From: Peromyscus leucopus
Lineage: Eukaryota > Chordata > Mammalia > Rodentia > Cricetidae
DNA length: 64,000 nt
Assembly: GCF_004664715.2 (NCBI RefSeq)
Contig: NC_051070.1
Coordinates: forward strand, 40,760,456 to 40,824,455
Direction of reading: 5' to 3'
The stretch's first letter is position 1; each line of letters starts with the position of its first letter. The notes under the pieces are model-generated. The model searched no databases and was not told where the DNA came from. It saw only the letters and a program-made list of their open reading frames with translations. The position numbers were made by a program, and so were the translations under genes. Shown here piece after piece: positions 49,720 through 62,338 of this stretch.

Positions 49720-51706
49720 CATAGACATAAATTCATACACCTATGGACACTTGACTTTTTACAAAGAAACCAATATTACACAATGCAGAAAAAAAAATTC
49801 AACAAATGATGCTGGCTGGATGCCATCATTTAGAAGAATGCAAATACATACATACACCCTGCACAAAACTCAAGTCCAAGTGGATTAAAGAACTCAACAT
49901 AAGTCCAGTTAAACCAAACCTGATAGAAGGAAAAACAGGGAATAGCCTTGAACACATTGGTACATGAGAAATCTCCCTGAATAGAACACCAGTAGCACAA
50001 AGACTAAGATAGACAATTGATTAATGGGACCATGGGAAACTGAAAACCTTCTGTAAGGTAAAGGACACTGTCAATAGGATAAAACAGTAGCCTACAGAAT
50101 GAGAAAAGAGCTTTACCAGCTCCACATCTGACAACTGGCAGATCTCCAAAATATAGAAAGAACTCAAGAAACTAGATATCAAAAAATGAAATAAATTTAA
50201 ATAATGGGGTACGAACCTAAACAGAGAATTCTCTATAGAAGAATCTCAAATGGTGGAGAAACATTTAAGCAAATGTAAAATATCTTTAGCTATCAGGGAA
50301 ATGCAAATCAAAATGATTCTGATATTCCATCTTACTCCTGTCAGAATTATTAAGATCAAAAGAACCAATGATAACTTCTGCTGGAGAGGATGTGACATAA
50401 GGGGAACACTCCTGCATTGCTGGTGGAAGTGTAAATTTATGCAGCCACTTTGAAAATCTATATGGCAGTTTCTCAAAAAAACTGGAAATTAATCTACCTC
50501 AAGATCCAGCTATTCCATTCTTGGACATATACCCAAAGGATGCTCAATCACATCATAAAGATACTGCTCAGCTATGTTCATAGAAGCTTTATTTGTAATA
50601 GCCAGAACCTGGAGACTATCTAGATGCTCCTCAACCAAAGAATGGATAAAGAAAGTGTGGTAAATTTACACAATATAATATTACTGAGATATTAAAAACA
50701 CTGAAATCAGGAAATTTGAAGAAAAATGGATAGAACTAGAAAAAAAAAGTTCATCCTGAGTGAAGTAACCCAGACTCATAAAGATAAACATGGTATATAC
50801 TCACTCATAAGAAGATATTAAATCTAAAGTAAAGACATATTACAATGCACAAACCTAGAGAGGCTAGGATCTCCTAGGAATGGGAAATAGAAAAGATCTC
50901 CCTGGGTGGACTGGGGCCTGGTGGGGATGGAACCTGATGGGGTTGGGGGAATGGACAGGTAGATTATTGAAATGAATGACTAGAAAGTGGGACTTTTCGT
51001 TATCAGGTAGAAACATGATGTAAGGGAAACTCCCACAAATCTACAAGGATGACCCCAGGTAAGATTCCTAGCAATAGTGAATACAAAGCCTAAACTGGCC
51101 ATCTCCTGGCCAGTGACTACCCCAATTATCATCAGAGAGCCTTCATCCAAATACTGATCGAAACAGATGCAGGGACTCACAGCAAAACATTAGGCAGAGC
51201 TTGAAGAATCCTGCTAAAGAAAAGGAGGAAGAATAATAGGAGCGGAGGGGTCAAGTAAATAACAATAAAACCCACAGAAACAGCTAATGTAACTCATATT
51301 ATCTCACAGAGTCTGAACCAACAACCAGGGAGCCTGCATGGGACAGACCTAAGCCCACTACATATATGTGACAGTTGTGTAGCTTAGTCTATTTGTGAGT
51401 CCGCTAACAATGGTTGCAGGGGCTGTTCCTTTTGATCTGGCTGGCTCTTAGAACATATTGTTCATGCTGGTTTGTCTTGTCTAGCTGAACTACAAGGGGA
51501 AGTTTTTAGTGATAATGCAACTTGATATGCCATGCTTTGTTGATACCCACGGGAGGCCTGTGTCTCTCTGAACAGAAACAGAGGAAGAGGGGATTAGTAG
51601 GGGTGGAGGAGGGGAGATGGGGAGAAAAAAAGGGTGGGGAAGAGGGAAAGGAATGGGAAACTGCTGTCAGGATATAAAATAAATAAATAAATAAAATTTT
51701 AAAAAA
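49720..51706 (+). mobile_element. 5'-truncated L1, second 3'-end type
   Basis: ORF2 C-terminal sequence ('cacctatggacacttgactt', 'gctggctggatgcc', 'ggacatatacccaaaggatg', 'aatagccagaacctgg') leads to a 3'UTR with A/G-rich runs. It ends 'tgtcaggatataaaataaat' with a short AAAT-repeat tail. This tail differs from the 'tagaactgaatagtattgta' end of the other L1s here, so two L1 lineages are present. Frames are broken by many stops; it is older than the 59.3-kb copy. Confidence 0.88.
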
Positions 51707-54224
51707 CTTTGCAGATTAAACAGCAATTCATAAACACTTTAACCAAGTAATATCTATTAATTTTAGACAACAAGTAGCAAGTATTTTTCTAACCTCATTT
51801 AAAAACAAGAAATGGAAATCTCAGTATGAATTTTAGGACAGAATGATGTAAGAAAAGTGAAACAATTTCACTGAGGTTTTGAGAAAGAACTCTGTTTCCC
51901 CATACCATTTTACATCTTCACATATTCAAGGTCATCAACTAATCAGTTGCATAGGAAATAAGAACTTTTTTTAGCTACCCAGCTGACTGAGATTGTTACT
52001 GCTATATTCAAGTTCTTATAATCATTCTATAATTAAGTTCTAATGTATGTTCAAACAAGCATGTCTCAACTTTATTTTAACCTATGACCCATTTTGGTAA
52101 ACATCAAACTTTTATATTCTCCATTAATGTCATTTGAGTTTCAAAATAAATTAGATATTGTCACCAAGAGTATGTCAAATCAATGATAATATTAGTTAAA
52201 AATATTATAATGTGAAAGATAAGGGCACTCTGTGCACAAGGTCTGTTTGCTTGGCACAAGGTTCACCCTCCTGAGGACTGAAGTTTAAAGACAATATGGG
52301 TCATTTTCAATGTCAAGTTTGTTTTACTCTTTAGTTTTCATGCCAAGTTTTAATGGCACTGTTTGTTTGACTTCTGTGTCTTGATAATTGGAAAAAATAA
52401 TCTTTATATTCACTTTCTTTGTTTTTCAGAAATGGTTATATTCCTTTCTGTTTTCACATCCCAATTTAGCTGTTTAAAATGCTATCGTACTGGACAATGA
52501 GGCTTCATTCTGTGCACTCTAGGTAATCACTGTAATACTTATACTATACACAAGTTCTTAAGGCAACAGATATATTCTGTATAAGGCTCTATGTCCATCA
52601 GATGCCAAGCTTCAGTAATTCACTACAGACAAAATACACAAAACCAAGGAACTAAAACAATGGTCTCTTGTCTGAGAGAAAGAAAAAAAAAAAAAAAAAG
52701 ATCATATAGTCCCAAATAGTTTGAGTGTAATTATTTTCAAAATTCAAGACTTAATTCAATGTTTGGAAAAATGGACTAACTTAAAAAGTTATTGTATATC
52801 AGAATATATTCTTTTCAAAGATAAGAACACATCAATGCCTGTTTTATCAAAATTATGGTGTCTATCAACATTCCATCATGTACTTGTGCTATACTATGGC
52901 TTCAAAAAGACAGTGGATATCCTTGAAATTGTGGCCAACTTTAAGTATAAAAATACCTAAATTCTAAAGTGTTTTTTCAGATAGAGTAACAATAGTAACT
53001 TTAAAATAACAGTGCACTGTTTCTATGTACCTGGAAAAACAATGATGAGAAAAAAATAGGGCATAAGCATCAGAACATTGAAAGAAAACTCTATTGCCAA
53101 ATTTACTAATATATCATTTGTAATTAAGAAGCTGCTATCTTACAAAGTATGTGACTATTTTGTCAACACAAAATGGCATTCAAGATTAGGAGTGATGGGT
53201 TTTTGAGTTTAGTGAATGAATTCATGTACATACTAAAATTTAACAGCAACACTTGTGTATTTGTTTACTTGCCTGTTGTTTTGAAAAAATAATCTAAAAA
53301 CAGACTCTTCATGAAGGAAGAGCTTATTTGGCTCACCTTTTCAGGTTACAGTCAATAATTTCTGCGATACAAGGTTGGTGAAAATTGGAAGCAACTTGTC
53401 ACATGCCATCCATTCTTCCTATACTTTTGTAAAAATACAGTATCTCTGAAAACTAAAAAGAGTTAAAATTTTCCTCTCCCTTCCTTCATTATATTCCTGA
53501 AAGTTTTTTGTATGTTCTAAAGAGATGTTGATAGGGTGCTATAGGAGAAACTTATGGTAATAAAAAGTTAAGCCTTCTACTAATTTGACTCTGTATTATT
53601 ATCAAATTTATGAAGTTTCTAAAACACTTGATAATTTAATAAAATGCTAAAATGTATGAAAATCATTTGAATAGTTGAATAGCCTTTAAAGTTGAGAATA
53701 TTGATTTTGCCCTAACAATTGAGTTTTATATTGATTATCAAATCCCATAATAATTTAAAGAAAGAAAGATTTAGAGAACTTTTTGAGAAATACAGTATTT
53801 CAGAAGAACAGTTTGGTAGGAATGAGATGACAACATAAATTCTAATGCTCCAGTTTACCTCCTGGTATCATACACAGTACAAGGGAATGATTTAAAATAA
53901 TAAAGATCGCTACAGTTTCAATTGAGAAGTGCTTTGAAACTGACTGAAAGTGAAATATCTTTCATTAACACCAATGACTCCTAGTGAAGGAGACAGGAGA
54001 TCTGACACCAACAGACCAACAAAGGGGATTCTTTAATTTTACCTTTCTGTCTGTTTCAAAAAATTCTAAAATCAGTAGAGTGACTTAAATCATCCAAAAA
54101 ATTCAATTGAATAATTATTACCTTTGAAAAATAACATAAAATAAATGACAGTTTATCATATTATAAATAATATCAGAAAAAATATATAGTATTAGTTTTC
54201 TAAAAGTAAAATGTTTGTCACGTG
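51707..54224. other. AT-rich stretch
   Basis: It holds an A17 run near 52683-52699 and a possible old repeat remnant at 53280-53420. The frame at 52721-52960 is not recognised. Confidence 0.45.
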
Positions 54225-54595
54225 TGGTTTTTCTGAATGAGAAAGACCCTCATGGGTTCATATATTTACAGGATTAGTCCCAAGTTGATGAACTGCTTGG
54301 AAGGATTCGGAGGTACTGTGTCTTAGGGGGTACTTTGCTAGGGTAGGCTTTGAGGTTTCAAAAGCCCACTGTAGGCCTGCCTTTTGCCTTTTGCTTCTCT
54401 CCATTTACCTACACATCAAGATATAAAGGTGTCAGCTAATTCTCCAGCACCATTCCTGCCTGTCTATCATGATAATATTGAACTAAATCCCGAGATTTAT
54501 AAGAAACCCCTTAATCAATAGTTTCTAAATGTTACCTTGATCATGGTGTTTCTTCATAGCAACAGAACAGTGACTGAGATAACAATAATACACAA
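54225..54595 (+). repeat. Rodent interspersed repeat, family unassigned
   Basis: The order 'ctcatgggttcatatattta', 'ttgatgaactgcttggaagg', 'gctttgaggtttcaaaagcc', 'ccagcaccattcctgcctgt' and 'agcaacagaacagtgactga' matches a well-known dispersed rodent repeat by pattern. I do not name it with confidence. Confidence 0.5.
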
Positions 54596-55182
54596 AGCCT
54601 TGTAGAAGTTGTCAAGAAATCTATTATTCTGAAATTAAATCCCTAATTTAAATAATGAAGTTTGTTTTTCATAAATCTTATTTCCTTAAGTGGTCAAATA
54701 ATTGTTTGAATGGATATTAAATTGAAATTACTTTATAAATGTAATTTAGTTAATTGATACAGAAACTACATAGTTTGGTTTATTTTTTGAGCACCTATAT
54801 TTCATGAAACAAATTATGACCTAAATTATAGATTCATACTATTCATGAAAAACAACAAGCATAAACTAAGCTTTTCCAACTTTAACTGTTGAACCCATTT
54901 TGAAACTATCAGTGTCATACTAAAATAATTTTAAATTTTTAGTGAAACAAATACAAATATCAAATAGAAACATTTTAGATGTAGACCATAGAGTTCCACA
55001 ATATACGTTTTTAAATTACAGAGCCTGTTGTGAATATGTATAATATATGTTTACAAATAAATGAATAGAAATGTTATTTAAAGTGAATTTTGAGCCATAC
55101 AATACATTTCTAGAAAATTAAAAAGTAAATTCTCAAGTAATACTTTATATGTACCTGTAGTTGGAAATTTTTCTGTGTCCTG
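54596..55182. other. AT-rich stretch
   Basis: Nothing recognised. Confidence 0.45.
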
Positions 55183-55275
55183 CCTGGTCCACAGATGCTC
55201 AGACCCCAATAAACACACAGAAGCTTACATTAATTATGAACTGTATGGCCATTTCCTCAGGTTTATTACTGACTA
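55183..55275 (-). mobile_element. Inverted LTR fragment at the ERV 5' side
   Basis: 'cctgcctggtccacagatgc', 'caataaacacacagaagctt' and 'gaactgtatggccat' match the minus-strand solo LTR at 4096-4220 in the same strand sense, so this piece is inverted relative to the ERV that follows. Confidence 0.7.
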
Positions 55276-55344
55276 GGACACAAGTGGGAGAGATTTGTCC
55301 CAACCTGCAGGCAGGCCAGGACATAGGAAAACTTTAGCTACTTT
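55276..55344 (+). mobile_element. 5' LTR remnant (U5 end)
   Basis: 'aagtgggagagatttgtccc' and 'acataggaaaactttagcta' align with the last part of the 3' LTR ('gagtgggagagatttgtctg', 'acacaggaaaacttcagcta'). Only the U5 end survives; U3 and R are missing or replaced by the inverted piece upstream. Confidence 0.8.
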
Positions 55345-55362
55345 TGGTGCTCAACGTGGGGC
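55345..55362 (+). promoter_or_regulatory. Primer-binding site, tRNA-Lys type
   Basis: TGGTGCTCAACGTGGGGC differs at two C-to-T positions from the TGGCGCCCAACGTGGGGC site used by tRNA-Lys-primed betaretroviruses. It lies directly after the LTR end. It fixes the element as ERV2/betaretrovirus-like and plus-strand. Confidence 0.88.
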
Positions 55363-57306
55363 AAGAGATTCCACCTAAAACCTTAAAAAGCATTAAAAAA
55401 AATCTAAAAGGAAACTAAAAACAGCTTCCTAGTTGTGTCTCTCAGGAAGCCATGAGTTACAGAATGGAGGGTTTGCAGTGGCATGTGGGCTTGACTGGCA
55501 CCATGGGAGAATCCTAGTGTGGTACACAGAGGCATCTCCAAGTCATGTTGTATGTTGCGTGATTGATTTAGTTTTTGCTAGTGCAGATAAAACAAAAGCG
55601 ATTTCTGGACTACATGCTGCTTTGACAAAGGCATACACCCACCGCTTAAAAGAGTTGGTGGTACCCATGACTCCCAGAGCTGGTAGTAAATGGATTACCA
55701 CCATATTGGGAAGCTGAAGCAGGCAGAACCAATAGGCAAGGCTTCTACATCAGTACTAGCCACTGTAAATGATAGCAATAGATGGAAATCACACAGAGAG
55801 TCTGGATTATATAGTCTTTGGGATTTTTAACAGCAGAAATACATTTGATTGTAAAGGATACTCAGTTAAACCAATATGTATATTTTAAAGATATCTTGAC
55901 TTCCAAATGTGGTTCTAAAAATATGTTGCTTTGGAAAGGAGACTCTGCTTTTGTTTCTACAGGAACTAAGAGGCTATGGATTTGTTCCAGGTTAAGATGG
56001 ATCCGTTTGATCAAGCGAGACCTCCTGAACTTTAACAGATGGTACCTATAAACAAAGATTATAACCGGTCTTCCCAGGACTTGAACAATATCTCAAATTT
56101 TCTCAAGATCCCCATAAGATTACCAGCACCCTCCATCAACAGGAAGTAGCCTGCAAAACTATTCCTACATTCCCAAAAATTAGATTATAAAGTTTGTCTT
56201 CGTTTAGATTGTTGGTTACAAATTGTTATTGGTCATATTCAATCTCTAAAGAAGAAAGGGGCATATGATATAGAAATGTAGGATATAGATATGATAGAAT
56301 GGAAGGGTGGATTGTTGCAATTACTTTTAAAGAGTAACAACTTGTTTAAAATGTTTTACATTGCTATGGATTTTAGTTTATTGATACAAATTTAAAGTTA
56401 ATTTTGTTATAATGTGTGCATAGTTCTACTCTTGTTTAAAGTATTTTGTTTATGCAACTCATTTGATATTGTAGTGTATAATTGAGAAATACAGATTATG
56501 ATAAATACAGTCATCTATGATAATCAAACTTGTAGCCATATTAGTTAAGATATATATTCAGTTAGGTAGATAATCGTCAAACACTTCAAAGACCTACAGA
56601 ATATGGCATTTAGAATGATTTAAAAACTTGGACTTTCTGGACAGTAAAACACATCTGCTCCTGGCAGCATCGATTTATTTCAAAGAGAAATACAAGCATC
56701 AAAGACCGTCCATATGGAGTTTACCTTCTTCTTGGCAAAAATAGCCATTTGGGCAAGAAACTGTTCTTGCCTGGACTGCTTGACAAAATGTTGTATCTAC
56801 TGGGCATGCAGGACCCGTAGGAAGGTGATCACTGAGCTTTGCAAGGCGAGATGGTTCTTCAGGTTCCTGTTTCACAGAGGAGACTGCCAGACATTCTACA
56901 GGACACAAAAAAAAAGTGACAGAGAGACTAGGCCTATTGGTAGAAGATGGATGCCCCAACATTACAGAGGAATTTTGGGTAACTGTCCAGGCAGGCAGTT
57001 GTCTCTGTCATTTCCAGAATTTTGGAAGTTGCTTACAATGTATTTTCTGTTTACTTATATAATATTATATCCTTCTGGGGTCTTTGATGTAGTTAAAGTC
57101 TAGATAAATTATAATTTTCCTTGATTATGATAAAAAAAGATTAGGTATGAAACCATAGACTCACAAATATAGGATAGATAAAAATTTTTCTTTAATTTTA
57201 CAAGATACAAATAGACTAGATATTGTAATTATAATTCTTGCTTGATAACTGTTTTGTTATATGTAATTTTAATAGTTTAAAGTTAAAACCTTTCTTTTGT
57301 TTAGAC
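55363..57306 (+). mobile_element. ERV internal remnant, about 1.9 kb
   Basis: Leader-like sequence after the primer-binding site, then an unrecognised part with a 94-codon frame (55433-55717), an integrase-end remnant near 55.9 kb, and a long degenerate 3' part (about 56500-57306) shared with the minus-strand ERV. No gag, protease, reverse transcriptase or envelope frame is open. The size and content suggest a non-autonomous or heavily deleted provirus. Confidence 0.75.
55818..56051 (+). pseudogene. Remnant of ERV pol, integrase C-terminal region
   Basis: The 77-codon frame contains, around residues 34-55, the pattern LLW-x(6)-VSTG-x(3)-LWI followed by a basic stretch. This is the layout at the C-terminal domain of betaretroviral-type integrases. 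The core DDE domain and zinc-binding part are absent. The match is short, so the assignment is moderate; it is consistent with the tRNA-Lys primer-binding site. Confidence 0.5.
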
Positions 57307-57319
57307 AGAAAAGGGGGAG
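57307..57319 (+). promoter_or_regulatory. Polypurine tract
   Basis: 'agaaaagggggag' sits directly before the TG of the 3' LTR, where plus-strand synthesis of a retrovirus starts. Confidence 0.9.
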
Positions 57320-57711
57320 TGATGAGGGAATGTTTTTCTGTACACTGAGAATATATGTTGCTCTGATTGGTTGATAAATAAAGCCATTTGGGCTATGGCA
57401 AGGCAGCTGAGAGGCAGATGGGAAATTTAAAGAGAGAGACAGGAAGAAGGCAGCTGGAGATACTAGTGAGCCACTCAAGAAGCAACATGTAATAGGAGGC
57501 AGGTAAAGCCTTGGAACATGTGACAATACATAAATTAGTAGTTATGGGCTAATTTAATATGTAAGAGCTAGCTAGCAAAAGGCTTAAGCCAAGGCAGCGC
57601 AGTTCTAGTTAACATAAGCCTCTGTGTGTTTACTTGGGGGACGTGAGTGGGAGAGATTTGTCTGCACCTCTGGCACGCAGGACACAGGGACACAGGAAAA
57701 CTTCAGCTACA
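57320..57711 (+). mobile_element. 3' LTR of the plus-strand ERV
   Basis: A 392-bp LTR with TG...CA ends. 'ctctgattggttgataaata' gives an inverted CCAAT box followed by a TATA/AATAAA-like block. It also has 'gggctaatttaatatgtaag', 'taagcctctgtgtgtttact' and the U5 end shared with the 5' remnant. It belongs to the same family as the solo LTR at 4086-4479, but its U3 is unlike that of the 19.35/22.82-kb LTR pair. Confidence 0.85.
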
Positions 57712-58234
57712 GTTACCTTAAATTATCTATTCAAACTTTCTATTAGCACCCAGTTTATAAAACAAAATTATTTTGATCACAATCATAACTTTTATTATAA
57801 TGATGAGTTTTACATGATGCTTTAACAAATGATCAGAAAAGTCTATGGAGAAAAAAAATTTAGTTTCATCACCCATTTAAAAAATTCCTTAGTGTATATA
57901 AGTAATGTTATTCAAATGTTAGGATTTTTAATAATATACTGCTAAGAAAGATGGCAGTAAATGATACAAAATTTATTTTGCTTAAAGAGAGACAACATTT
58001 TCTTCTGATATTTCTGTATAAAATAGATAGGGTGCAGCCTATAGGCATAAAAGCATAAGAAACATTTTTATCTAACATATTTGATACTTTGTACTTGGCA
58101 TCAGTAAGTTCTGCTTTGATGTCTCCTGTGAAACTATTAATAAAATTTGCTCTGACATTTAAGAAAGTATGTATGCAGTAAAATAAATGAAATTCACCTT
58201 TTGATAGGTAAGGCAGGAATTTATTTATGGTTAT
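57712..58234. other. AT-rich stretch
   Basis: Nothing recognised. Confidence 0.45.
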
Positions 58235-58320
58235 TTGCTTTAGTCCTGAGGTCTGGACACATGGCCTTTTGTATTTAGGGCAAGTATTCTGCCACTGGTC
58301 AATATTACTCTATTCCTAGT
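58235..58320 (-). mobile_element. tRNA-derived SINE fragment (ID/B4-like)
   Basis: 'tgaggtctggacacatggcc', 'agggcaagtattctgccact' and the following bases resemble the antisense body of ID/B4-type SINEs. Diverged. Confidence 0.5.
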
Positions 58321-59290
58321 TGACAGCTTTATAAAAAAAAGTGTTGTAAATTTCCAATGTAACATATTTTTTGTTATGAATTCTATATTTCCTAAGTCAA
58401 AATTGACTAAGATAATTTATTAAGTCATTCCTCGGAGTCAGAATTCTTTAAATACATATATAAATAAAGCTCATAGAATAGACCACATATATTTTTGAAG
58501 ATTTTTTTCATCAAACACCTCTTTTCACAGCAAAAAGTTGAAACTTGAAAATTCAGAGAAGTATTTTACAATGATTAAGCACTGAATTTTTAAGCCCAGC
58601 AGATGCTATAATCTTCATCAGCATTACTAAAAGTAACCTTGTTTTGTGGTGGTATTAATAATGATTAATATATAGTAGGCATTGATAAATCATTAAAGTG
58701 TCTTGTGAGAACTTTGTACATGTCACTCATAATTGCATTAGCTCCTGGATTTTTATAATTCTTCCATAGAAGTAAGTCTGAATATAGAAAATCAAGGATT
58801 CATGCTAAGGTCTTCTCACAGAAGCTTTCTTTTAAAACTAAATGGTTTTAAGAGTTGTGCTTTTATGTTATCCAATGCAGGCCCTGTTGAGTGTACAGTC
58901 ATTTCAAGTGATGCCAAAGGAAATTCAACAGTGTTAGAGCTCATCAAAACATTGTGAATTGCTGTCTTATTAGATTCTTACAATCCCCACATGAAGCACA
59001 TTCAAATTTAGAACAAAATCAATGGACAATGAAATAAACTGAAAATGATGTCTAGAATTTGCCTCACATTTCAGGAACATAGCCAAGGTCAAATCTAGTA
59101 AGAAGCAAAATTTCAATTGAACCTTTCCCTAGGACTCCAGAACATATGATGTAATTGTAATTATAGCATATTCTCAGCTAATGTTGTTCATGAAAAACTT
59201 TCAAGTCAGGAACTTGAGGCAACAGTATATGAATAGTTATTGAAGAACCAAAATAGGACTGAAAGTGCATCCAAGAACTCCTGTAAAAAA
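58321..59290. other. AT-rich stretch
   Basis: No gene or repeat recognised. Confidence 0.45.
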
Positions 59291-59318
59291 ATATATTGTT
59301 TCAGAGTAACATTAATAA

Positions 59319-60718
59319 GGTGAAGACACCTTATGCTGAAGAGGATATGGAGCTAGGGGAACTCTCCTCCATTGCTGGTGGGAATGCAAGCTTGTACAGC
59401 CACTTTGGAAATCAATATGGCACTCTCTTAGAAAATTGGGAATCAATCTCCCCCAAGATCCAACTTTACCACTCTTGGGCATATACCCAAGAATGCTGAA
59501 TCATATCACAAGGGCATATGCTCAATTATGTTCATAGCAGCATTGTTTGTAATAGCCAGAACCTGGAAACAACCTAGATGCCCTTCAACTGAAGAATGGA
59601 TAAATAAAATGTGGTACGTATACACAATGGAATACTACTCAGCAGAGAAAAACAATGACATCATGAGGTTTGCAGGCAAATGGATGGATCTAGAAAAATT
59701 CATCCTGCGTGAGATAACCCAGACTCAGAAAGACAAACATGGTATGTACTCACTCATAGGAGGATACTAGCTGTGGAACAAGGATGACTGGAGTGCTACT
59801 CACATCATCAGGGAGGCTACCTGGAAAGCAGGACCCCAAGAAAGACACAGGGATCACCCAATGATGGAGAAATGGATGAGATCTACATGAACAACCTGGA
59901 CATGAGTGGGGATAACGAAGGGCAAGGGTCGAGGGAAAGAGAGCTTTGGGGAGTAGGAGATCCCAGCTGGGTCAAGAACAGAGAGGGAGAACAAGGAATA
60001 GGAGACCATGGTAAATGAAGACCACATGAGGAAAGGAAGAAGCAAAGTGCTAGAGAGGCCCACAGAAATCCACAAAGATACCCCCACAATAGACTGCTGA
60101 CAATGGTTGAGAGACAGCCCAAACTGAACAACTCTGGTGATGGGATGGCCAAACACCCTAACTGTCGTGCTAGAAACCCCATCCAACAACTGAGGGATCT
60201 GGATGCAGAGATCCACGGCTAGGCCCCAGGTGGAGTTCTGTGAGTCTAATTAGCGAGAAAGAGGAGGGTTTATATGAGCGAGAATTGTTGAAACCAAGGT
60301 TGGAAAAAGCACAGGGAAAATAGCCAAATGAATGGAAACACATGAACTATGAACCAATGGCTGAGGGGCCCCAACTGGGTCAGGCCCTCTGAATGGGTGA
60401 GACATTTGATTGGCTTGATCTGTTTGGGAGGCATCCAGGCAGTGGTACCAGATCCTCTGCTCATTGCATGAGTTGGCTGTTTGAAACCTGGGGCTTATAT
60501 AGGGTCACTCGGCTCAGCCTGGGGGGAGGGGACTGGACCTGCCTGGACTGATTCTACCAGGTTGATCTCAGTCCTCAGGGGAGGCTTTACCCTGGAGGTG
60601 GTGGGAATAGGGGGTGGGCTGGGGTGAAGGGATGGGGGAGGGGAGGGGGAGAGAACAAGGGAATCCGTGGCTGATAGGTAGAACTGAATAGTATTGTAAA
60701 ATAAAATAAAATTAAATT

Positions 60719-60752
<34 letters not shown>

Positions 60753-60754
60753 AT
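59319..60754 (+). mobile_element. Recent 5'-truncated L1 with 28-bp TSD
   Basis: ORF2 C-terminal sequence from 'ggtgaagacaccttatgc' to its stop (TAG ending at 59770). The 3'UTR follows, ending 'tagaactgaatagtattgta' with an AAAT-rich tail that runs into a TA tract. A perfect 28-bp duplication (starting atatattgtttcagagtaac) lies at 59291-59318 and 60755-60782. ORF2 here is nearly open in two frames (59296-59499, 59528-59770; the second contains YYSAEKN and ends SLIGGY). There is no 5' inversion. It serves as the reference for orienting the inverted copies. Confidence 0.95.
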
Positions 60755-60760
60755 ATATAT
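60719..60760. repeat. (TA)n tract at the L1 tail/TSD join
   Basis: TA units with one GTATG interruption, where the L1 A-rich tail meets the TA-starting TSD. Confidence 0.92.
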
Positions 60761-60782
60761 TGTTTCAGAGTAACATTAATAA

Positions 60783-62183
60783 ATTCATAGGTGATAGAAG
60801 TTGTTTATTTTTTAAGATTTGACTCAAAGATGTTACGTGAAGCTTTTAAGTAGAGTTAGTACTGAATACTTCCTTGGAACCAGTAGACATTTGGACCTGG
60901 TTCTTACACATTTCTATTACAAGACCTGTTTATTTCTTTCAAAGTCCTGATGCTGTTCCTAATTAACCACTTTTTAAAACATAGTTCAGTGTATAGTTCT
61001 CTCAAAATAAAGGTATCTGTCCACATTTAATATTATAAAAAATTTATTTAAAATATCTAATGTATACAAATTATGTGTATATATGATTCTCAAATGAGGT
61101 TAATCAATTTATTTTGCAACAATATCCAATAATAACTGCCATGGGGTGAATTGCAATTTTTCTTAACATATGTGGAAAGTACTCCCAATCTCCTTTCATT
61201 TATAGCATGTGCATTTTTATCATTTTAAGATGGCATGTATTTATCCATGCATAATTTAAAAACAACTTTAACCTACAGTGGCACCTGAAACTTGAACATG
61301 AGTTCTTTAAGTGACATACAGTTTTCAACATCTGTTTTTCCTATAAAAAAAAAATGTGCTTAAATATCAAACAAAAGGAAGTTCTAATGGCCGGACAGTT
61401 TCCGTCTATTTTAGGATGCTCAGTTATTTTTTTCTTGAGTTTTCATGACATTTTAAAATTATCTGCTAATCAATAAAAACTCCACACACAATTCTAATTT
61501 CTTTGGGAAAAAAACTACATTTTTTGCCAATTTGAACCTTGACTCATACTTTTATAACATAGAACTTGATTAATATAATTGGAAACCAGATGTTTGATAA
61601 TCTTTCATGTTGTTTTTATAGTTTTGTATCTTTTTTTTCCATTTTGAATGGGAAGTATAAAATCAAAGGACACTTGGATAAATCTTATTTATACTGATCT
61701 TTAATATATTTTATATCATATATTTGCTTAAAATATGAAATTTTTTCCAAAGTAAACAAAGCTTCAAGAAAAAGAGCAATGCTAATTCTGGAATCAAACT
61801 TACACACTTATAAAACCTGAAGAATCAGCAACACTGTATACATCATGAAATCTTGCAGATAAAGAAATAAGAAAATGATTTTATTTCTACTGAAATTGAC
61901 TATGCAGAAAATCTTATATACTGTGAATCTCAGGAAATAACTGAAAATCCACATTCTTAGTGTTAAAAATATTAAGTATTAAAAATGGAAGTGAAGTCTT
62001 AGTTTTCATTGCTCATCATTGATTTCCTGCTTTTTTGTAAGAAATAAAATAGCAATATCAACCATTAATATTTTTCTAGACTTTTTAGGAAAACTAATTT
62101 TATAAAGGGAACATGTCCATAAGAAAACTAGGCAATCATATTCACAAAGAAAATGTATTTGACATATGTATCAAGAAATGCAA
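60783..62183. other. AT-rich stretch
   Basis: Nothing recognised. Confidence 0.45.
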
Positions 62184-62338
62184 GCCGGGCAGTGGTGGCA
62201 CATGCCTTTAATCCCAGCACTTGGGAGGCAGAGCCAGGAAGATCTCTGTGAGTTCGAGGTGAGCCTGGACTACCAAGTGAGTCCCAGGAAAGGCGCAAAG
62301 CTACACAGAGAAACCCTGTCTCGAAAAACCAAAAAAAA
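62184..62338 (+). mobile_element. B1 SINE
   Basis: Full-length: 'gccgggcagtggtggcacat', 'ctctgtgagttcgaggtgag', 'gtcccaggaaaggcgcaaag' and 'cctgtctcgaaaaacc' with an A9 tail. A TSD is not clear (aagaaatgcaa / aaggaaatatt). The 74-codon frame across it is spurious. Confidence 0.95.

Noticed and set aside
55433..55717. 94-codon frame after the primer-binding site considered as gag
   Set aside because: No matrix or capsid motif is visible; left as unrecognised ERV internal sequence.
56714..57103. 129-codon frame and its antisense partner considered as an env remnant
   Set aside because: The nucleotide sequence is conserved with the other ERV, but I recognise no envelope motif, and neither frame is shared; described as non-coding internal sequence.
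59854..60216. 120-codon minus-strand frame
   Set aside because: It is antisense to the L1 3'UTR; its likeness to 21790-22203 reflects the repeat, not a conserved protein.
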